Under the pieces are notes generated by a model. It was not told where the DNA came from. It worked only from the letters and a program-made list of their open reading frames with translations, and did not search any database. From Pseudopedobacter saltans DSM 12145 (GTDB lineage: Bacteria; Bacteroidota; Bacteroidia; Sphingobacteriales; Sphingobacteriaceae), in assembly GCF_000190735.1 (NCBI RefSeq), contig NC_015177.1, forward strand, positions 1,488,001-1,552,000: a stretch of 64,000 bases of DNA, read 5' to 3'. Within the stretch, counting starts at the first letter, position 1, and every line of letters begins with the position of its first letter. The position numbers and the translations under genes were made by a program. Shown here in pieces: positions 34,037 to 44,210 of the stretch.

Positions 34037-34999
34037 TTATAAACACACCCTTGCAACAGGAAGTATTATGGATTCTATAAATTCCTTATGAAAAAGTAAG
34101 GGTACAGGAGCAACAAGACATGAAAATGTCCATAGTCTTGCCGTTACAGCATTCTGTAAAAAAACGAATCTGTTTTTAATCAGTTCTTTTTCAATTATCA
34201 CCAAAAGTCCCTGAATTACAAAGTACAAAAATGGTAAGCCTAAACCAGCTTTCACCGGGACACTTATTGCCAGTTCGTGAAGCAAACCAGAAAATAAAAA
34301 AGCAAGGACCAATGCAAAAGAATTTCCGGTTTTATCTCTTAAAGGCCTGAATACTGCTATCGATGTCATTTCACTAAAAGCCAGATTCCAGCGTTTGCTC
34401 CAAAATTCATTCAGGCTTTTAGATTTCAGGGGAGAGCGAAATAAAGAATAAGTACCTACTCCAAAGAATCTCCAGACGCCTGCATTGATACTTAATATTC
34501 CAAAATGTAAGATCAGGCTGAAAGCGATCAATAAAATGGCTGCTATAGGTATATATAATAAATCAGGCCGAAGTGGCAATAAGGTTAATATATGCGCTAA
34601 GGCGATTAATATTACTCCAGACAATATACTAACAAGACCGGATTGAATTTTAGGCCAGGCACCCGCTAATGGCTTTCCTCCTAACGTTTCAAAGATCTGC
34701 GCCCGCATTCCAAACCATCCCACAAAAAACAAGGTCCAGTTTATAAACGGAAGCGTGAGTACTTTCCCTTTGTAACTCTCTGTGGTAGTGATAATTTTCA
34801 TGCCTGAAAAAGCAATACCAATTAAAGCCAGCATTCTTAAAATTGCATTTTCATCTGCAAACATCAAGCAGGTGACACATATGCCGGAAATAAAAACTAT
34901 CCAGCTCGTAACTATACATCCATTCCTTACCACCCAATAACCCAGAGGGATAAATATGATATTCAACACTATAAAACAGAATATGTGCTGCTCCATCAA
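34037..34999 (-). CDS. MBOAT/wax-synthase-like membrane acyltransferase
   Basis: 320 residues with about eight membrane helices. LFRSPLKSKSLNEFWSKRWNLAFSEM and, later, FLFSGLLHELAISVPVK correspond to the wax-synthase/MBOAT motif pair: the FWSRRWN-type motif, and the conserved His in the GLLHEL helix. These inner-membrane enzymes transfer fatty acyl groups to alcohol or sugar hydroxyls. It is the last gene of a four-gene operon under a GbsR regulator and overlaps the previous gene by 4 nt. The substrate is unknown. Confidence 0.8.
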   Translation of the reverse strand: MMEQHIFCFIVLNIIFIPLGYWVVRNGCIVTSWIVFISGICVTCLMFADENAILRMLALIGIAFSGMKIITTTESYKGKVLTLPFINWTLFFVGWFGMRAQIFETLGGKPLAGAWPKIQSGLVSILSGVILIALAHILTLLPLRPDLLYIPIAAILLIAFSLILHFGILSINAGVWRFFGVGTYSLFRSPLKSKSLNEFWSKRWNLAFSEMTSIAVFRPLRDKTGNSFALVLAFLFSGLLHELAISVPVKAGLGLPFLYFVIQGLLVIIEKELIKNRFVFLQNAVTARLWTFSCLVAPVPLLFHKEFIESIILPVARVCL

Positions 35000-35424
35000 T
35001 AAAAGTGTTGATAATTATAATAGAATGCCCAACTATAAACTGTAGCAAGGAAGAAGAAAAGGAGTACGAAAACGATCTCCCCTAACTTATTCCATATTCC
35101 CGGTGGAAAAGCCGTTCTGTCAAAATAAAAAAACTGTATGGCTACTCTTGATATCCAATAAATCGCAATAAAACCACAGACGATACAGGCTAAAAAAGAA
35201 CCATTGGTTAGGTCTTCAAATGCTAAAATAGATAATATACCAAAGCATAAATTAATAACGAGAATATAAGCGGCATAAGTCCAGAACATTTGTTTAATTA
35301 AGGTTTGAACTTTATCTAATTCAACTGTCCATTGCAATATTCTGGGGATTAGCAAACTGCCGAACACCAATATAATCTGTGCAAACCCGGCAAAATATAT
35401 TGCCTTTTGAATAATAGATAACAT
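34996..35424 (-). CDS. Four-helix membrane protein of the GbsR operon
   Basis: 142 residues with four hydrophobic helices (AGFAQIILVFGSLLIPRIL, MFWTYAAYILVINLCFGILS, LACIVCGFIAIYWISRVAI, LGEIVFVLLFFFLATVYSW). The family is not recognised. Its stop overlaps the start of the acyltransferase gene (ATGA). A joint membrane role with the acyltransferase is likely. Confidence 0.68.
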   Translation of the reverse strand: MLSIIQKAIYFAGFAQIILVFGSLLIPRILQWTVELDKVQTLIKQMFWTYAAYILVINLCFGILSILAFEDLTNGSFLACIVCGFIAIYWISRVAIQFFYFDRTAFPPGIWNKLGEIVFVLLFFFLATVYSWAFYYNYQHFY

Positions 35425-35438
35425 GGCTCGCCCTCCTT

Positions 35439-36365
35439 TTAATTTTTAATACTTAAAAGATCTTTAATAGCGTAATCGGCTTTAGAAAAAAGGAAATTAT
35501 AACCACTATCCAGAAGTTTTTGGGGTATAACCCATCGACTTTTTAAGATCAATTCAGTTTCTGTTCCAATTACCATTGCACCAATCTCCAGCAGCCATGC
35601 AGGAGCTGGCAAACCTATCGACACGCCATACGCTTTCCGGATCATGCGCATGAAATCGGTATTTTGTACCGGAGCAGGCGCTGTACAATTTATGATACCT
35701 TGCAGCGCTTCATGATCGATCAGCCATTCTGTACATTTTGCTGCGTCTTGTTCGTGTATCCAGGAAATATACTGCTCACCCTCGCCCTGTTTACCTCCTA
35801 AACCAAATCGCACCAGATTCAGTAAACGTGGGAAAGCAGCATCAGTTCTTCCTAAAACAATTCCCATTCTTAATGCTATTTTTCTGGTTAATGGTGTATC
35901 TGTATTGAAAAAAGTCTTTTCCCATTTTTTACATACATCAACTGAGAAACCGTAACCAATATCTCCATTATATTCGTCCTGAGGTCTGTCTTCTGCATGT
36001 CTGTATATCGTTGCAGAAGTAATGTTAATCCAAAGCCTTGGCGGATTTTGCATTTGTCCGATTACCTCTCCCAAAAGCTTGGTAGGAACAACTCTGGATG
36101 CTATAATCTCTTCCCTGTTCTTTTGGGTATACCTGCAATTGACATTTTTACCACAAAGATTTATAAGTACATCAGCTCCTTCCAAGCTGCTAATCCACTC
36201 GCCTTTTGTACTTCCATTCCAAACTATGGTTTCTATATTTTCTTCTTTTGCCTTAGCTTTTCTGCTTAGGATGATTACTTCCCGGGCCAGGTCCTTATAA
36301 TATTTTGCGAATACTGTTCCCAGATAACCATTACCTCCGGCAAGTACTATTTTATTATATTTCAT
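35439..36365 (-). CDS. TIGR01777-family NAD(P)-dependent epimerase/oxidoreductase
   Basis: 308 residues. The Rossmann start IVLAGGNGYLGTVFAKYY carries the GGxGxxG dinucleotide motif. ADVLINLCGKNVNCRYTQKNREEI and RMGIVLGRTDAAFPRLL are family signatures, and the C-terminal domain (PAPVQNTDFMRMIRKAYG) is the DUF1731-like end. Typical members are YfcH/SDR39U1-like with an unknown substrate. The start overlaps the upstream DCC gene by 4 nt. Confidence 0.87.
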   Translation of the reverse strand: MKYNKIVLAGGNGYLGTVFAKYYKDLAREVIILSRKAKAKEENIETIVWNGSTKGEWISSLEGADVLINLCGKNVNCRYTQKNREEIIASRVVPTKLLGEVIGQMQNPPRLWINITSATIYRHAEDRPQDEYNGDIGYGFSVDVCKKWEKTFFNTDTPLTRKIALRMGIVLGRTDAAFPRLLNLVRFGLGGKQGEGEQYISWIHEQDAAKCTEWLIDHEALQGIINCTAPAPVQNTDFMRMIRKAYGVSIGLPAPAWLLEIGAMVIGTETELILKSRWVIPQKLLDSGYNFLFSKADYAIKDLLSIKN

Positions 36366-37189
36366 ATCAGTTGGTTAAAAATGAATAACAGAACCAAAAC
36401 ACGGTACAATATCCAGGTCGCCGTTGGAAGCCATCCTAGCTGCAATATTTTACACCGGCGCATATGTTCCAATAGCATCAACCCTACAATTCCCATGAAC
36501 CATAGCATATAAAAAATTGGTGCTATACTAACGAACTGTGCTATAAGCAATGCGGGAAGTAAAAGAAGAGCTCCCACAAAAGAAATAGTCATCATATTTC
36601 CCAAATAAGCCCAAAATTTATTGCTGTCGATACCGTTGATTACAAAACCCTGAAAAATTAGCTGTATTCCGCAAATCAGATATTCCCTATATGTCCCCCC
36701 TTTAGGCAATAGTTCGTTTAACAATGGCACATAAGCCGTAAGTATTGCCGCGGTAAGTATCCAGGTCACCAACAGATATGCTACCCTATATTTTAATTTA
36801 AAAGCGGGCTGCAATTGATAGGCGTTTGCTTCGACAGCAGCGGGTACAATAACCCGTCGATTAAATGAAATGAAAGCATAACATTTTTTCATTATCCAAA
36901 CAAAAGGTTTAAATGTAAACAGCCCTTTAAAGAAAGGATAGGAAGTAGCAAATACCTTAAAAAGGCTTTCAACCCCATAAGTTACCTCTCCTGTTTCCTG
37001 GTTGATCAATGCTATTTCATTGACTGCCCGCTGTCGGTCCAGCATGGGACACATTTGTTCTGAAACATCCTGATAAGCCGTTCTTCCATCCTTGTCCAGC
37101 ATACCACTATCTACAAATGTTTGTGTATACAGACGACACATGGGGCATTCCGCATCAAAAAGGATAAGATGATTTTTAAGCGTTTTCAT
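36362..37189 (-). CDS. DCC1-like thiol-disulfide oxidoreductase with membrane domain
   Basis: 275 residues. The thioredoxin-like N terminus has the family motif DxxCxxC as D12-C15-C18 (FDAECPMCRLY). After about residue 130 come four hydrophobic helices, so the redox domain is attached to the membrane. Members are predicted disulfide or thiol handlers. It is the first structural gene behind the GbsR regulator, and a candidate regulator site lies in the 67-bp gap. Confidence 0.83.
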   Translation of the reverse strand: MKTLKNHLILFDAECPMCRLYTQTFVDSGMLDKDGRTAYQDVSEQMCPMLDRQRAVNEIALINQETGEVTYGVESLFKVFATSYPFFKGLFTFKPFVWIMKKCYAFISFNRRVIVPAAVEANAYQLQPAFKLKYRVAYLLVTWILTAAILTAYVPLLNELLPKGGTYREYLICGIQLIFQGFVINGIDSNKFWAYLGNMMTISFVGALLLLPALLIAQFVSIAPIFYMLWFMGIVGLMLLEHMRRCKILQLGWLPTATWILYRVLVLLFIFNQLI

Positions 37190-37214
37190 GATATATTACA
37201 TTTATTAATTATTG

Positions 37215-37238
37215 AATTTTCAGAAAAAACTGAAAATT
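37215..37238 (-). promoter_or_regulatory. Candidate GbsR site between regulator and operon
   Basis: AATTTTCAG (37215-37223) and CTGAAAATT (37230-37238) are a perfect 9-bp inverted repeat with a 6-bp spacer, 26 bp upstream of the DCC1-like start. A near-identical element lies in front of the regulator gene. Confidence 0.65.
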
Positions 37239-37256
37239 TAAAACAAAAAAAATATT

Positions 37257-37763
37257 CTATTTGAATATTTTAAAAATTGAGCCCCAAAACCAGTTCTCTT
37301 CTGCTTTTAACATAGTATCTAATGTCTTGTCAACATTTTTCGCCAACTTATTGATATCGGTAACAGATTTATTAAATACCTTATATTCTGGATTATTCTT
37401 ATCTCCTTCTACTTTGGATAATTCATCCAGAATCTTCAATACCGGATCGAGTTCTCTTTTCCTGCGCTCTTTGGCAACCTGGCGGGCAATATTCCAGGTA
37501 TCTTTATCTGCATAAAAGTATTCCTTTCGCTCTCCTGCTTTATGCTGTTTTTCTACCAATCCCCATCCCATCAGGTCTCTTAGCGTCATGTTGGCATTCC
37601 CTCTGGAGATACTTAAGGTTTCCATAATCTCTTCAGTAGTTAAAGCCTCAGGCGATATCAGCAATAAGGCATGGACCTGCGCCATGGTTCGGTTTATCCC
37701 CCACTCTGAGCCTAGTTTGCCCCATGCTTCGATGAATTTTCTTTTTGCTTCTTCCAGTTCCAT
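37257..37763 (-). CDS. GbsR/MarR-family transcriptional regulator
   Basis: 168 residues. The winged HTH in NRTMAQVHALLLISPEALTTEEIMETLSISRGNANMTLRDLMGWGLVEK is typical of GbsR-type regulators (SRGNxNMxLRxLxxWGLV). The C-terminal half is a helical dimerisation domain. It heads the DCC1/TIGR01777/membrane/acyltransferase operon and is expected to bind the TTTCA-N-CTGAAA-type inverted repeats at 37.2 and 37.8 kb. Confidence 0.88.
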   Translation of the reverse strand: MELEEAKRKFIEAWGKLGSEWGINRTMAQVHALLLISPEALTTEEIMETLSISRGNANMTLRDLMGWGLVEKQHKAGERKEYFYADKDTWNIARQVAKERRKRELDPVLKILDELSKVEGDKNNPEYKVFNKSVTDINKLAKNVDKTLDTMLKAEENWFWGSIFKIFK

Positions 37764-40700
37764 GAAGCAAACATAATTAATATTATTAAACTTTCAAAAA
37801 ATACTGAAAATTAAATAACAAGCAAATTAGTATGGATCGCCATATCGCGGGTCAGGACAGGCATCCAATCATAAAAGTAAAATAACACTCTATTTGTGGA
37901 ATTCATTCCCTACAGTCAGAATGACGAGGATAGTGAAATTAACCTACAAACCATCCTCAGGAACATCCTATGGCATTATAAGATTTGGATAGCCTGTCCC
38001 GACTTTACGAAGTGAAATCAGATCAACTATTGATGATGGAAGTCTTTGAGAATAAGAAAAAACTGTAGTAAAGGTATTAACACAGAGATCCCTGCCGGCC
38101 GACACAAGTGCACAGCTAAAACAGGCGTCGAGTACCTCAGGATGACGCATTGGAGGTTAGGATACTACAACTTAACCTCAAAACATTCCTAAGAACGCTC
38201 TATGGCATTATAAGATTTGGAAGCATAATCGGATAAATCTTTATGCATAAACAATAAAACAGCATAAGCAAGCAATCCAATGTGTTGTAAAAAGCGTCAC
38301 TAAGCAATAACATTCACACATATCCGGATTGCGCCAATTAAAGATTTATCCAGATGGAGCGACAAAGATTATACGCCACGGCTCTTTGGTTCTTTCCAGC
38401 TGAAGGGAAAGAACTTGGCCCGTCTGGCTAAGAAGACGGAAAGCATTGAGCAGGGGAAGAAAAAAGTAATTGCAATAATATCGATGACAGGAGTCATTAA
38501 TACAAAGCCCCCTGCCGATACGAGACAGGTTAAGGTAATGTTTCAGTGCAACGCATTGAAGATTAGTATATTATATGTTAATTTCAAAACATTCCTAAGA
38601 ACGTTCTATGGCATTATAAGATTTGGATAGACTGTCCCGACTTTACGTCGGGGGCATAATACTACTAGGCCTATCTGGCTATGAGGCGGACTGCCATTCA
38701 TTCTTCGCATAGGCATTCTACTAATATTATTGTCGCTGATATTCTTTTTTCTTTTTTGAAAAAGAAACAAAAACATTTTCTTTTTATGGCCTTAGCTCTA
38801 TCCTCACGCTCAGGGAAAAATGACATCGCACCAACTTTCCTTTGCCACTCTGCTTTTTCAAAATAATCTACCCAATTGAGCAAAGAAAAGAGGCTCGGTT
38901 ATGCTATCCGTTCCCCGGTGCAACCATTTTTACAACGAACATTGCAAACCTCCACTTTCTTCGATAGTACAGCCAGTGGCATTATATGATTTGGAGACCT
39001 TGTCCCGACTTTACGTCGGGGTAAAATCAGATAAATCTTTGTGCACAAACAATAAATAAGTAAACCCTAAGCAATCCAATGTGCTGTATAAAGCAACATA
39101 AAGTATCAACGGACACACATATCCGGATTGCGCTAATGAAAGATTTATCCAGATGGAGCGACAAAGATTATACGCCTTGATTTTTTTGGTCCCTTTTTGT
39201 ATTAAGACAAAAAGGACTAGGCCTGTCTGGCCAAGAAGACGGAAAGCCCTGAGCTTAAGAAAATATTAATATAATAACCCTGCGATACGATACAGAGCTA
39301 ATGCAGGCGGGCTTCGATTGCCAGGTGACCTATTTAAGGTTAGGATACTATAACTTAACCTCAAAACATTCCTAAGAACGCTCTATGGCATTATAAGATT
39401 TGGATAGCCTGTCCCGACTTTTCGTCGGGGGCATAATACTATATCGAAAAAAAGGACTAGGCCTATCTGGCTATTGAGGAGGACTGCCATTCACTCTTCG
39501 CATGGGCATTCTACTAATATTATTGTCGCTGATATTCTTTTTTCTTTTTTGAAAAAGAAACAAAAACGTTTTCTTTTTATGGCCTTAGCTCTATCCTCAC
39601 GCTCAGGGAAAAATGTCATCGCACCAACTTTCCTTTGCCACTCTGCTTTTTCAAAATAATCTACTCGATGAGCAAAGAAAAGAGGCTCGGTTATACTATC
39701 CGTTCCCCGGTGCAACCATTTTTACAACGAACATTGCAAACTTACACTTTCTTTGATAGTACGGCCAGTGGCATGATAAGATTTGGAAGCATAATCGGAT
39801 AAATCTTTGTGCACAAACAATAAATAAGTAAACCCCAAGCAATCCAATGTGCTGTATAAAGCAACATAAAGTATCAACGGACACACATATCCGGATTGCG
39901 CTAATTAAGATTTATCCAGATGGAGCGACAAAGATTATACGCCTTGATTTATTCATTAGATTTTTATTTCTTTTTATCGGGATTCATGAACTCGTTTACT
40001 CGTTTTTTTGGTCCCTTTTTGTATCAAGACAAAAAGGACTAGGCCAGCCGCCGGCTATGAGGCGGAGCAACTTTCATTCTTCGTATAGGCATTCTACTAA
40101 TATTATTGTCGCTGATATTCTTTTTTCTTTTTTGAAAAAGAAACAAAAACATTTTCTTTTTATGGCCTTAGCTCTATCCTCACGCTCAGGGAAAAATGAC
40201 ATCGCACCAACTTTCCTTTGCTATTCTGCTTTTTGAAAAGAATCTATCAAATTGAGCAAAGAAAAGAGGCTCGGTTATGCTATCCGTTCCCCGGTGCAAC
40301 CATTTTTACAACGAACATTGCAAACCTCCACTTTCTTCGATAGTACAGCCAGTGGCATTATATGTCCCGACTTTACGTCAGGGGCATAATACTATATCGA
40401 AAAAAAGGACTAGGCCAGCCGCCGGCTATGAGGCGGACTGCCATTCATTCTTCGCATAGGCATTCTACTAATACTATTGTCGCTGATATTCTTTTTTCTT
40501 TTTTGAAAAAGAAAAAAAAACATTTTCTTTTTATGGCCTTGGCTCTATCCTCACGCTCAGGGAAAAATGACATCGCACCAACTTTCCTTTGCCACTCTGC
40601 TTTTTCAAAAGAATCTACCCAATTGAGCAAAGAAAAGAGACTCGGTTATGCTATCCGTTCCCCGGTGCAACCATTTTTACAACGAACATTGCAAACCTCC

Positions 40701-41044
40701 ACTTTCTTCGATAGTACAGCCAGTGGCATTATATGATTTGGAAGCCGGAGGTAGGTTTGGATCTTTCCAGCTAAAGGGAAATGCTTCCGCATTCTTGAAG
40801 CACATTATAGAAAACATCAAATACCTTCTAAAAAAACTAGGCCTGTCCGGCTCCCGAAGAGAGTTCGGGACAGGTTCTGAGGACGGAAAGCCCGAAGCGT
40901 AGTAGAAGATGAGGGAAAGATTATATAAGTATAGCCCTCATCCGCCCTTCGGGCACCTTCTCCCCAAGGAGAAGGACAAATAAAACAATGGTAGTGAATG
41001 CTTATAGGAGATCCTGGAACGAGCTCAGGATAACGTATTAGCAG
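37764..41044. repeat. 3.2-kb mosaic array of non-coding interspersed repeats
   Basis: No credible gene. Repeat type R1 (about 315 bp, from CTGCCATTCATTCTTCGCAT through the TTTTTGAAAAAGAAAC hairpin and GCTCTATCCTCACGCTCAGG to CCAGTGGCATTATATG) occurs at 38678-38992, 39471-39786, 40057-40363 and 40427-40740. Type R2 (about 150 bp, ends GGATAAATCTTT and AAAGATTTATCC) occurs at 38222-38378, 39028-39177 and 39791-39944. Type R3 (ACATTCCTAAGAACGCTCTA..GGCATTATAAG) occurs at about 37945, 38180, 38587 and 39365. A reverse copy of the 5.1-kb repeat is at 40757-40895. Short frames inside R1 appear in every copy on both strands and vary in length. Confidence 0.8.
37768..37813 (-). promoter_or_regulatory. 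GbsR promoter with overlapping operator; predicted leaderless start
   Basis: On the leftward strand TTTG (complement of 37795-37798) and TATGTTTG (complement of 37768-37775) are separated by exactly 19 bp, matching the Bacteroidota -33/-7 promoter. An imperfect inverted repeat (CTTTCA...CTGAAAATT, 37791-37813) covers the -33 box. Only four bases separate the -7 box from the ATG at 37763, so the transcript would start at or almost at the start codon. Confidence 0.7.
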
Positions 41045-42403
41045 TTAAGACAGAACAAACACAAAAAAACTCGATCCCACACCTTCAGTACTTTCAAACC
41101 CTATTCTCCCACCCTGTTTTTCAATAAACTCCCTGCACAGTGCCAGTCCCAAACCCACACCTTTTTCGTTATTGGTTCCGGAAGTAGCTTCCGATTTTAT
41201 AGAAAATACATTCTCCTGCATTTCCTTTGGAATGCCTCTTCCATTATCACTGACAGTGATTTTACACATCTGCTCAGACTCCAGACTGGTATTAACAGAA
41301 ATACGGCCTCCATCGGCCGTAAACTTTATGGCATTACTAATTAAATTGCGGATCACCAATTGCAACATATCCACATCTGCCCTTACAATAATATCATTAG
41401 GAATGTCATACCGTAGTGATATATTTTTCTTCCCCGCCTGAATAGCCTGCATTTCCAAAGTCCCTTCCAGCACAGAAAAAAGATTAGCACTTACCAACTT
41501 CACCTGAGCACCTTCCATCTGCGATTTGGACCAGTATAACATGTTAGACAACATTTCCAATGTGCTGTTGGTAGACTTCAGCAAATTTTCCTCGACCATA
41601 ATTCGCTCTTCACCGTTAAGATCCTGGTTGTGAAGTAGCTCAAGATAGCTTTGAATATTTAACAAAGGAGTTCGGATATCATGCGAAATAATAGACATCA
41701 GCTTATTTTTCTTGGTATTACTTTGCTCCAGCTGATTCCTATGTAACGTAATTTGCTCTTTACTCTTCTCTATGGCAATAGTCTTCTCCTCTACTATTTT
41801 CCTCTCTTTATCATAACTTCTGCGGATATATCTGATAATAATATAAATACCGATAACCGGCATAGGAAACGCTGTAATGCGGTCAATAAACTGACCCTTT
41901 CCTGGGCTAAAAGGATATTGCACTAGTGACGGATAGTAAAATTCCAGCGCATGTAATAACAGGAAAGCCACTAAATAGATCACTAACCACTTGAAATGTT
42001 GTTGGTATGGAGAAATAGCGAACAGCAATAATAAATAGACGGGCCAGATCAGATCGGTAGAGCCATTTATGCCCGAATTCGAAAAGTAATTAATACCAAA
42101 AATAAACACTCCCAGTAGTCCGAAAAACAAATTACTATGTTTTTTACCATGGAATCTGGAATAATAGTATTGATGCAGTAAGAACAAAGCAATAATTACT
42201 GCTGATACCGAGCCCACATAAAGTCCGGCATATAAATTATATGGCGCATATACACTGGCGAGTAAGATGAAACAAATACTGATAGAATGAAAAATCCTAC
42301 TTTCCATAGAAAATTCCGAAGAACTTCCTATGAGCTCTTTCCAAAAACTATTTTCGCTTTTTAACGAGGAATAGCTAAAGATGTTGAAATTCAGTTTTGG
42401 CAT
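41045..42403 (-). CDS. Membrane sensor histidine kinase
   Basis: 452 residues. Residues 36-195 contain six or so membrane helices with no large periplasmic loop. A coiled coil (198-232) leads into HisKA with the phospho-acceptor H241 in SIISHDIRTPLLN. HATPase_c has the N box LISNAIKFT, G1 DNGRGIP and G2 GVGLGLALCREF. No response regulator lies beside it, so it is an orphan kinase; the signal is unknown. It is embedded in repeat arrays on both sides. Confidence 0.92.
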   Translation of the reverse strand: MPKLNFNIFSYSSLKSENSFWKELIGSSSEFSMESRIFHSISICFILLASVYAPYNLYAGLYVGSVSAVIIALFLLHQYYYSRFHGKKHSNLFFGLLGVFIFGINYFSNSGINGSTDLIWPVYLLLLFAISPYQQHFKWLVIYLVAFLLLHALEFYYPSLVQYPFSPGKGQFIDRITAFPMPVIGIYIIIRYIRRSYDKERKIVEEKTIAIEKSKEQITLHRNQLEQSNTKKNKLMSIISHDIRTPLLNIQSYLELLHNQDLNGEERIMVEENLLKSTNSTLEMLSNMLYWSKSQMEGAQVKLVSANLFSVLEGTLEMQAIQAGKKNISLRYDIPNDIIVRADVDMLQLVIRNLISNAIKFTADGGRISVNTSLESEQMCKITVSDNGRGIPKEMQENVFSIKSEATSGTNNEKGVGLGLALCREFIEKQGGRIGFESTEGVGSSFFVFVLS

Positions 42404-43757
42404 AAATCAATTAACCAGACATCTCGGCCCAACGTAATTGCGTGATCAATATAATAATACGCATCAAATTTAGCACTATAGTTTATAAAGCTTTTTTCGA
42501 TTTATTGAAGGCGAAGCAACAAAGTTATAGAACTAGCTTTCCAGTCTTCGCATAGGCATTTTACTAATAACCTGAGTTCGATTAATATTTCATTGTTTCT
42601 GAGTGATTTAAACATTATTTCATGTTGAGTTCCGAAGTAAATTCGGAAGACGCCCCTATTTTTGTCATTGCGAGGAGGTACAGCCTGTCCCGAACTTGAT
42701 TCGGGAACGAAGCAATCTCTTTTGGCACTACTTTCATAGCCTTTTTATAATCGAACTCAGGTTAATATCACTGACAGTGATATTCTTTTTTCTTTTTTGA
42801 AAAAGAAACAAAAACATTTTCTTTTTATGGCCTTAGCTCTATCCTCACGCTCCAGGAAAAATGTCTTCGCACCAACTTTCCTTTGCTACTCTGCTTTTTG
42901 AAAATAATCTACCCGATTGAGCAAAGAAAAGAGGCTCGGTTATACTATTCGTTCCCCGGTGCAACCATTTTTACAACGAACATTGCAAACCTCCACTTTC
43001 TTCGATAGTACGGCCAGTGGCATTATAAGATTTGGAGCTAAAATCAGATAAATCTTTGTGCACAAACAATAAATAAGTAACCCCAAGCAATCTAATGTGC
43101 TGTAGAAAGCAAAATAAAGCACCAACGAACACACATATCCGGATTGCGCTAATGAAAGATTTATCTAGATGGAGCGACAAAGATTATACGCCTTGATTTT
43201 TTTGGTCCCTTTTTGTATCAAGACAAAAAGGACTAGGCCAGCCGCCGGCTATGAGGCGGACTGCCATTCATTCTTCGCATAGGCATTCTACTAATATTAT
43301 TGTCGCTGATATTCTTTTTTGAAAAAGAAACAAAAACATTTTCTTTTTATGGCCTTAGCTCTATCCTCACGCTCAGGCAAAAATGACATCGCACCAACTT
43401 TCCTTTGCCACTCTGCTTTTTGAAAATAATCTACCCAATTGAGCAAAGAAAAGAGGCTCGGTTATGCTATCCGTTCCCGGTGCAACCATTTTTACAACAA
43501 ACATTGCAAACTTACACTTTCTTCGATATTACAGCCAGTGGCATGATAAGATTTGGAGACCTTGTCCCGACTTTACGTCGGGGGTAAAATCAGATAAATC
43601 TTTATGCACAAACAATAAATAGTCAACCCCGGGCACCTCACAACTCTCCTCACCAATCTTATCAATAAAAACAGCAGGATGCCCGAGGGTCTTATAAAAA
43701 CGCAAACATAAAAAAGAATGGTTCTTCGTTTTCAAGTAAAATACAGAATATAAAGCC
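42404..43757. repeat. Second mosaic repeat array
   Basis: Continues the 38-41 kb repeat set. An R1 copy interrupted by a 193-bp element spans about 42541-43030, and a further R1 copy 43248-43556 lacks part of the T-rich hairpin. R2 copies occur at 43038-43192 and, truncated, 43586-43625. No gene is supported. The remaining 130 bp before the lipoprotein gene hold a GGATGCCCGAGGGTCTT-type end of unknown origin. Confidence 0.75.
42565..42767. mobile_element. 193-bp MITE-like element with 15-bp TIRs and TAATA target duplication
   Basis: ACCTGAGTTCGATTA (42570-42584) and TAATCGAACTCAGGT (42748-42762) are perfect inverted ends. TAATA flanks both sides (42565-42569 and 42763-42767). Removing the element and one TAATA restores the R1 repeat: flanks CTAATA and TATCACTG rejoin to match the uninterrupted CTAATATTATTG of other copies. 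The interior has no gene and contains GTCATTGCGAGG...GAAGCAATCTC, a REP-like sequence. Confidence 0.85.
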
Positions 43758-43973
43758 CTATCTACCGTATCCTGTGTTTACAGTATCACTTGTCCCTCTA
43801 CCCATAGAATCACGTCCCATAGAATCGGTATGCATTTGATCAGTATTAGATCGGTCCGTTCCCGGATAATCATTTCTTTCCGGTATGGTATCCTGAGACT
43901 TCCCTCTGTTATTGTTCGAATTGCATGCACCTAGTGCCAGGGCAATTACGGCAATTAAACATATTTTTTTCAT
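43758..43973 (-). CDS. Small lipoprotein, Asp/Ser/Gly-rich
   Basis: 71 residues. A clear lipoprotein signal MKKICLIAVIALALGAC (Cys17) is followed by a short polar segment with repeats of (T)DSMGR(D/G) near the end (TDSMGRDSMGRGTSD). It is probably an outer-membrane-anchored small lipoprotein. No family function is known. Confidence 0.78.
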   Translation of the reverse strand: MKKICLIAVIALALGACNSNNNRGKSQDTIPERNDYPGTDRSNTDQMHTDSMGRDSMGRGTSDTVNTGYGR

Positions 43974-44210
43974 AGGTCATTTTGTTTTTCCTAGACATTA
44001 CAAAGCCCGTACCCATAAGTCCCTACATGGGATTTAAACTTCAAAATGCGTATATATTGCAAGCAAACGGAGATACAAAAACAGAGAGTACCGTTGTTTA
44101 TACCTGTTATGTAAAGAACAAAATGTTACAAATACCTGAAAAAAAAATAGATGGCAACGATTTTCTGTTTAATTCGTTGATAAAGTAAACATCTAAAATT
44201 TTATTATACT

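Noticed and set aside
38681-40740. Several reading frames of about 60 codons with identical proteins (MRRTAIHSSH..FLKKKQK..) and their antisense counterparts
   Set aside because: They are carried by every copy of the R1 repeat, extend to different lengths, lack a consistent start, and have equally open antisense frames. They are repeat-derived.
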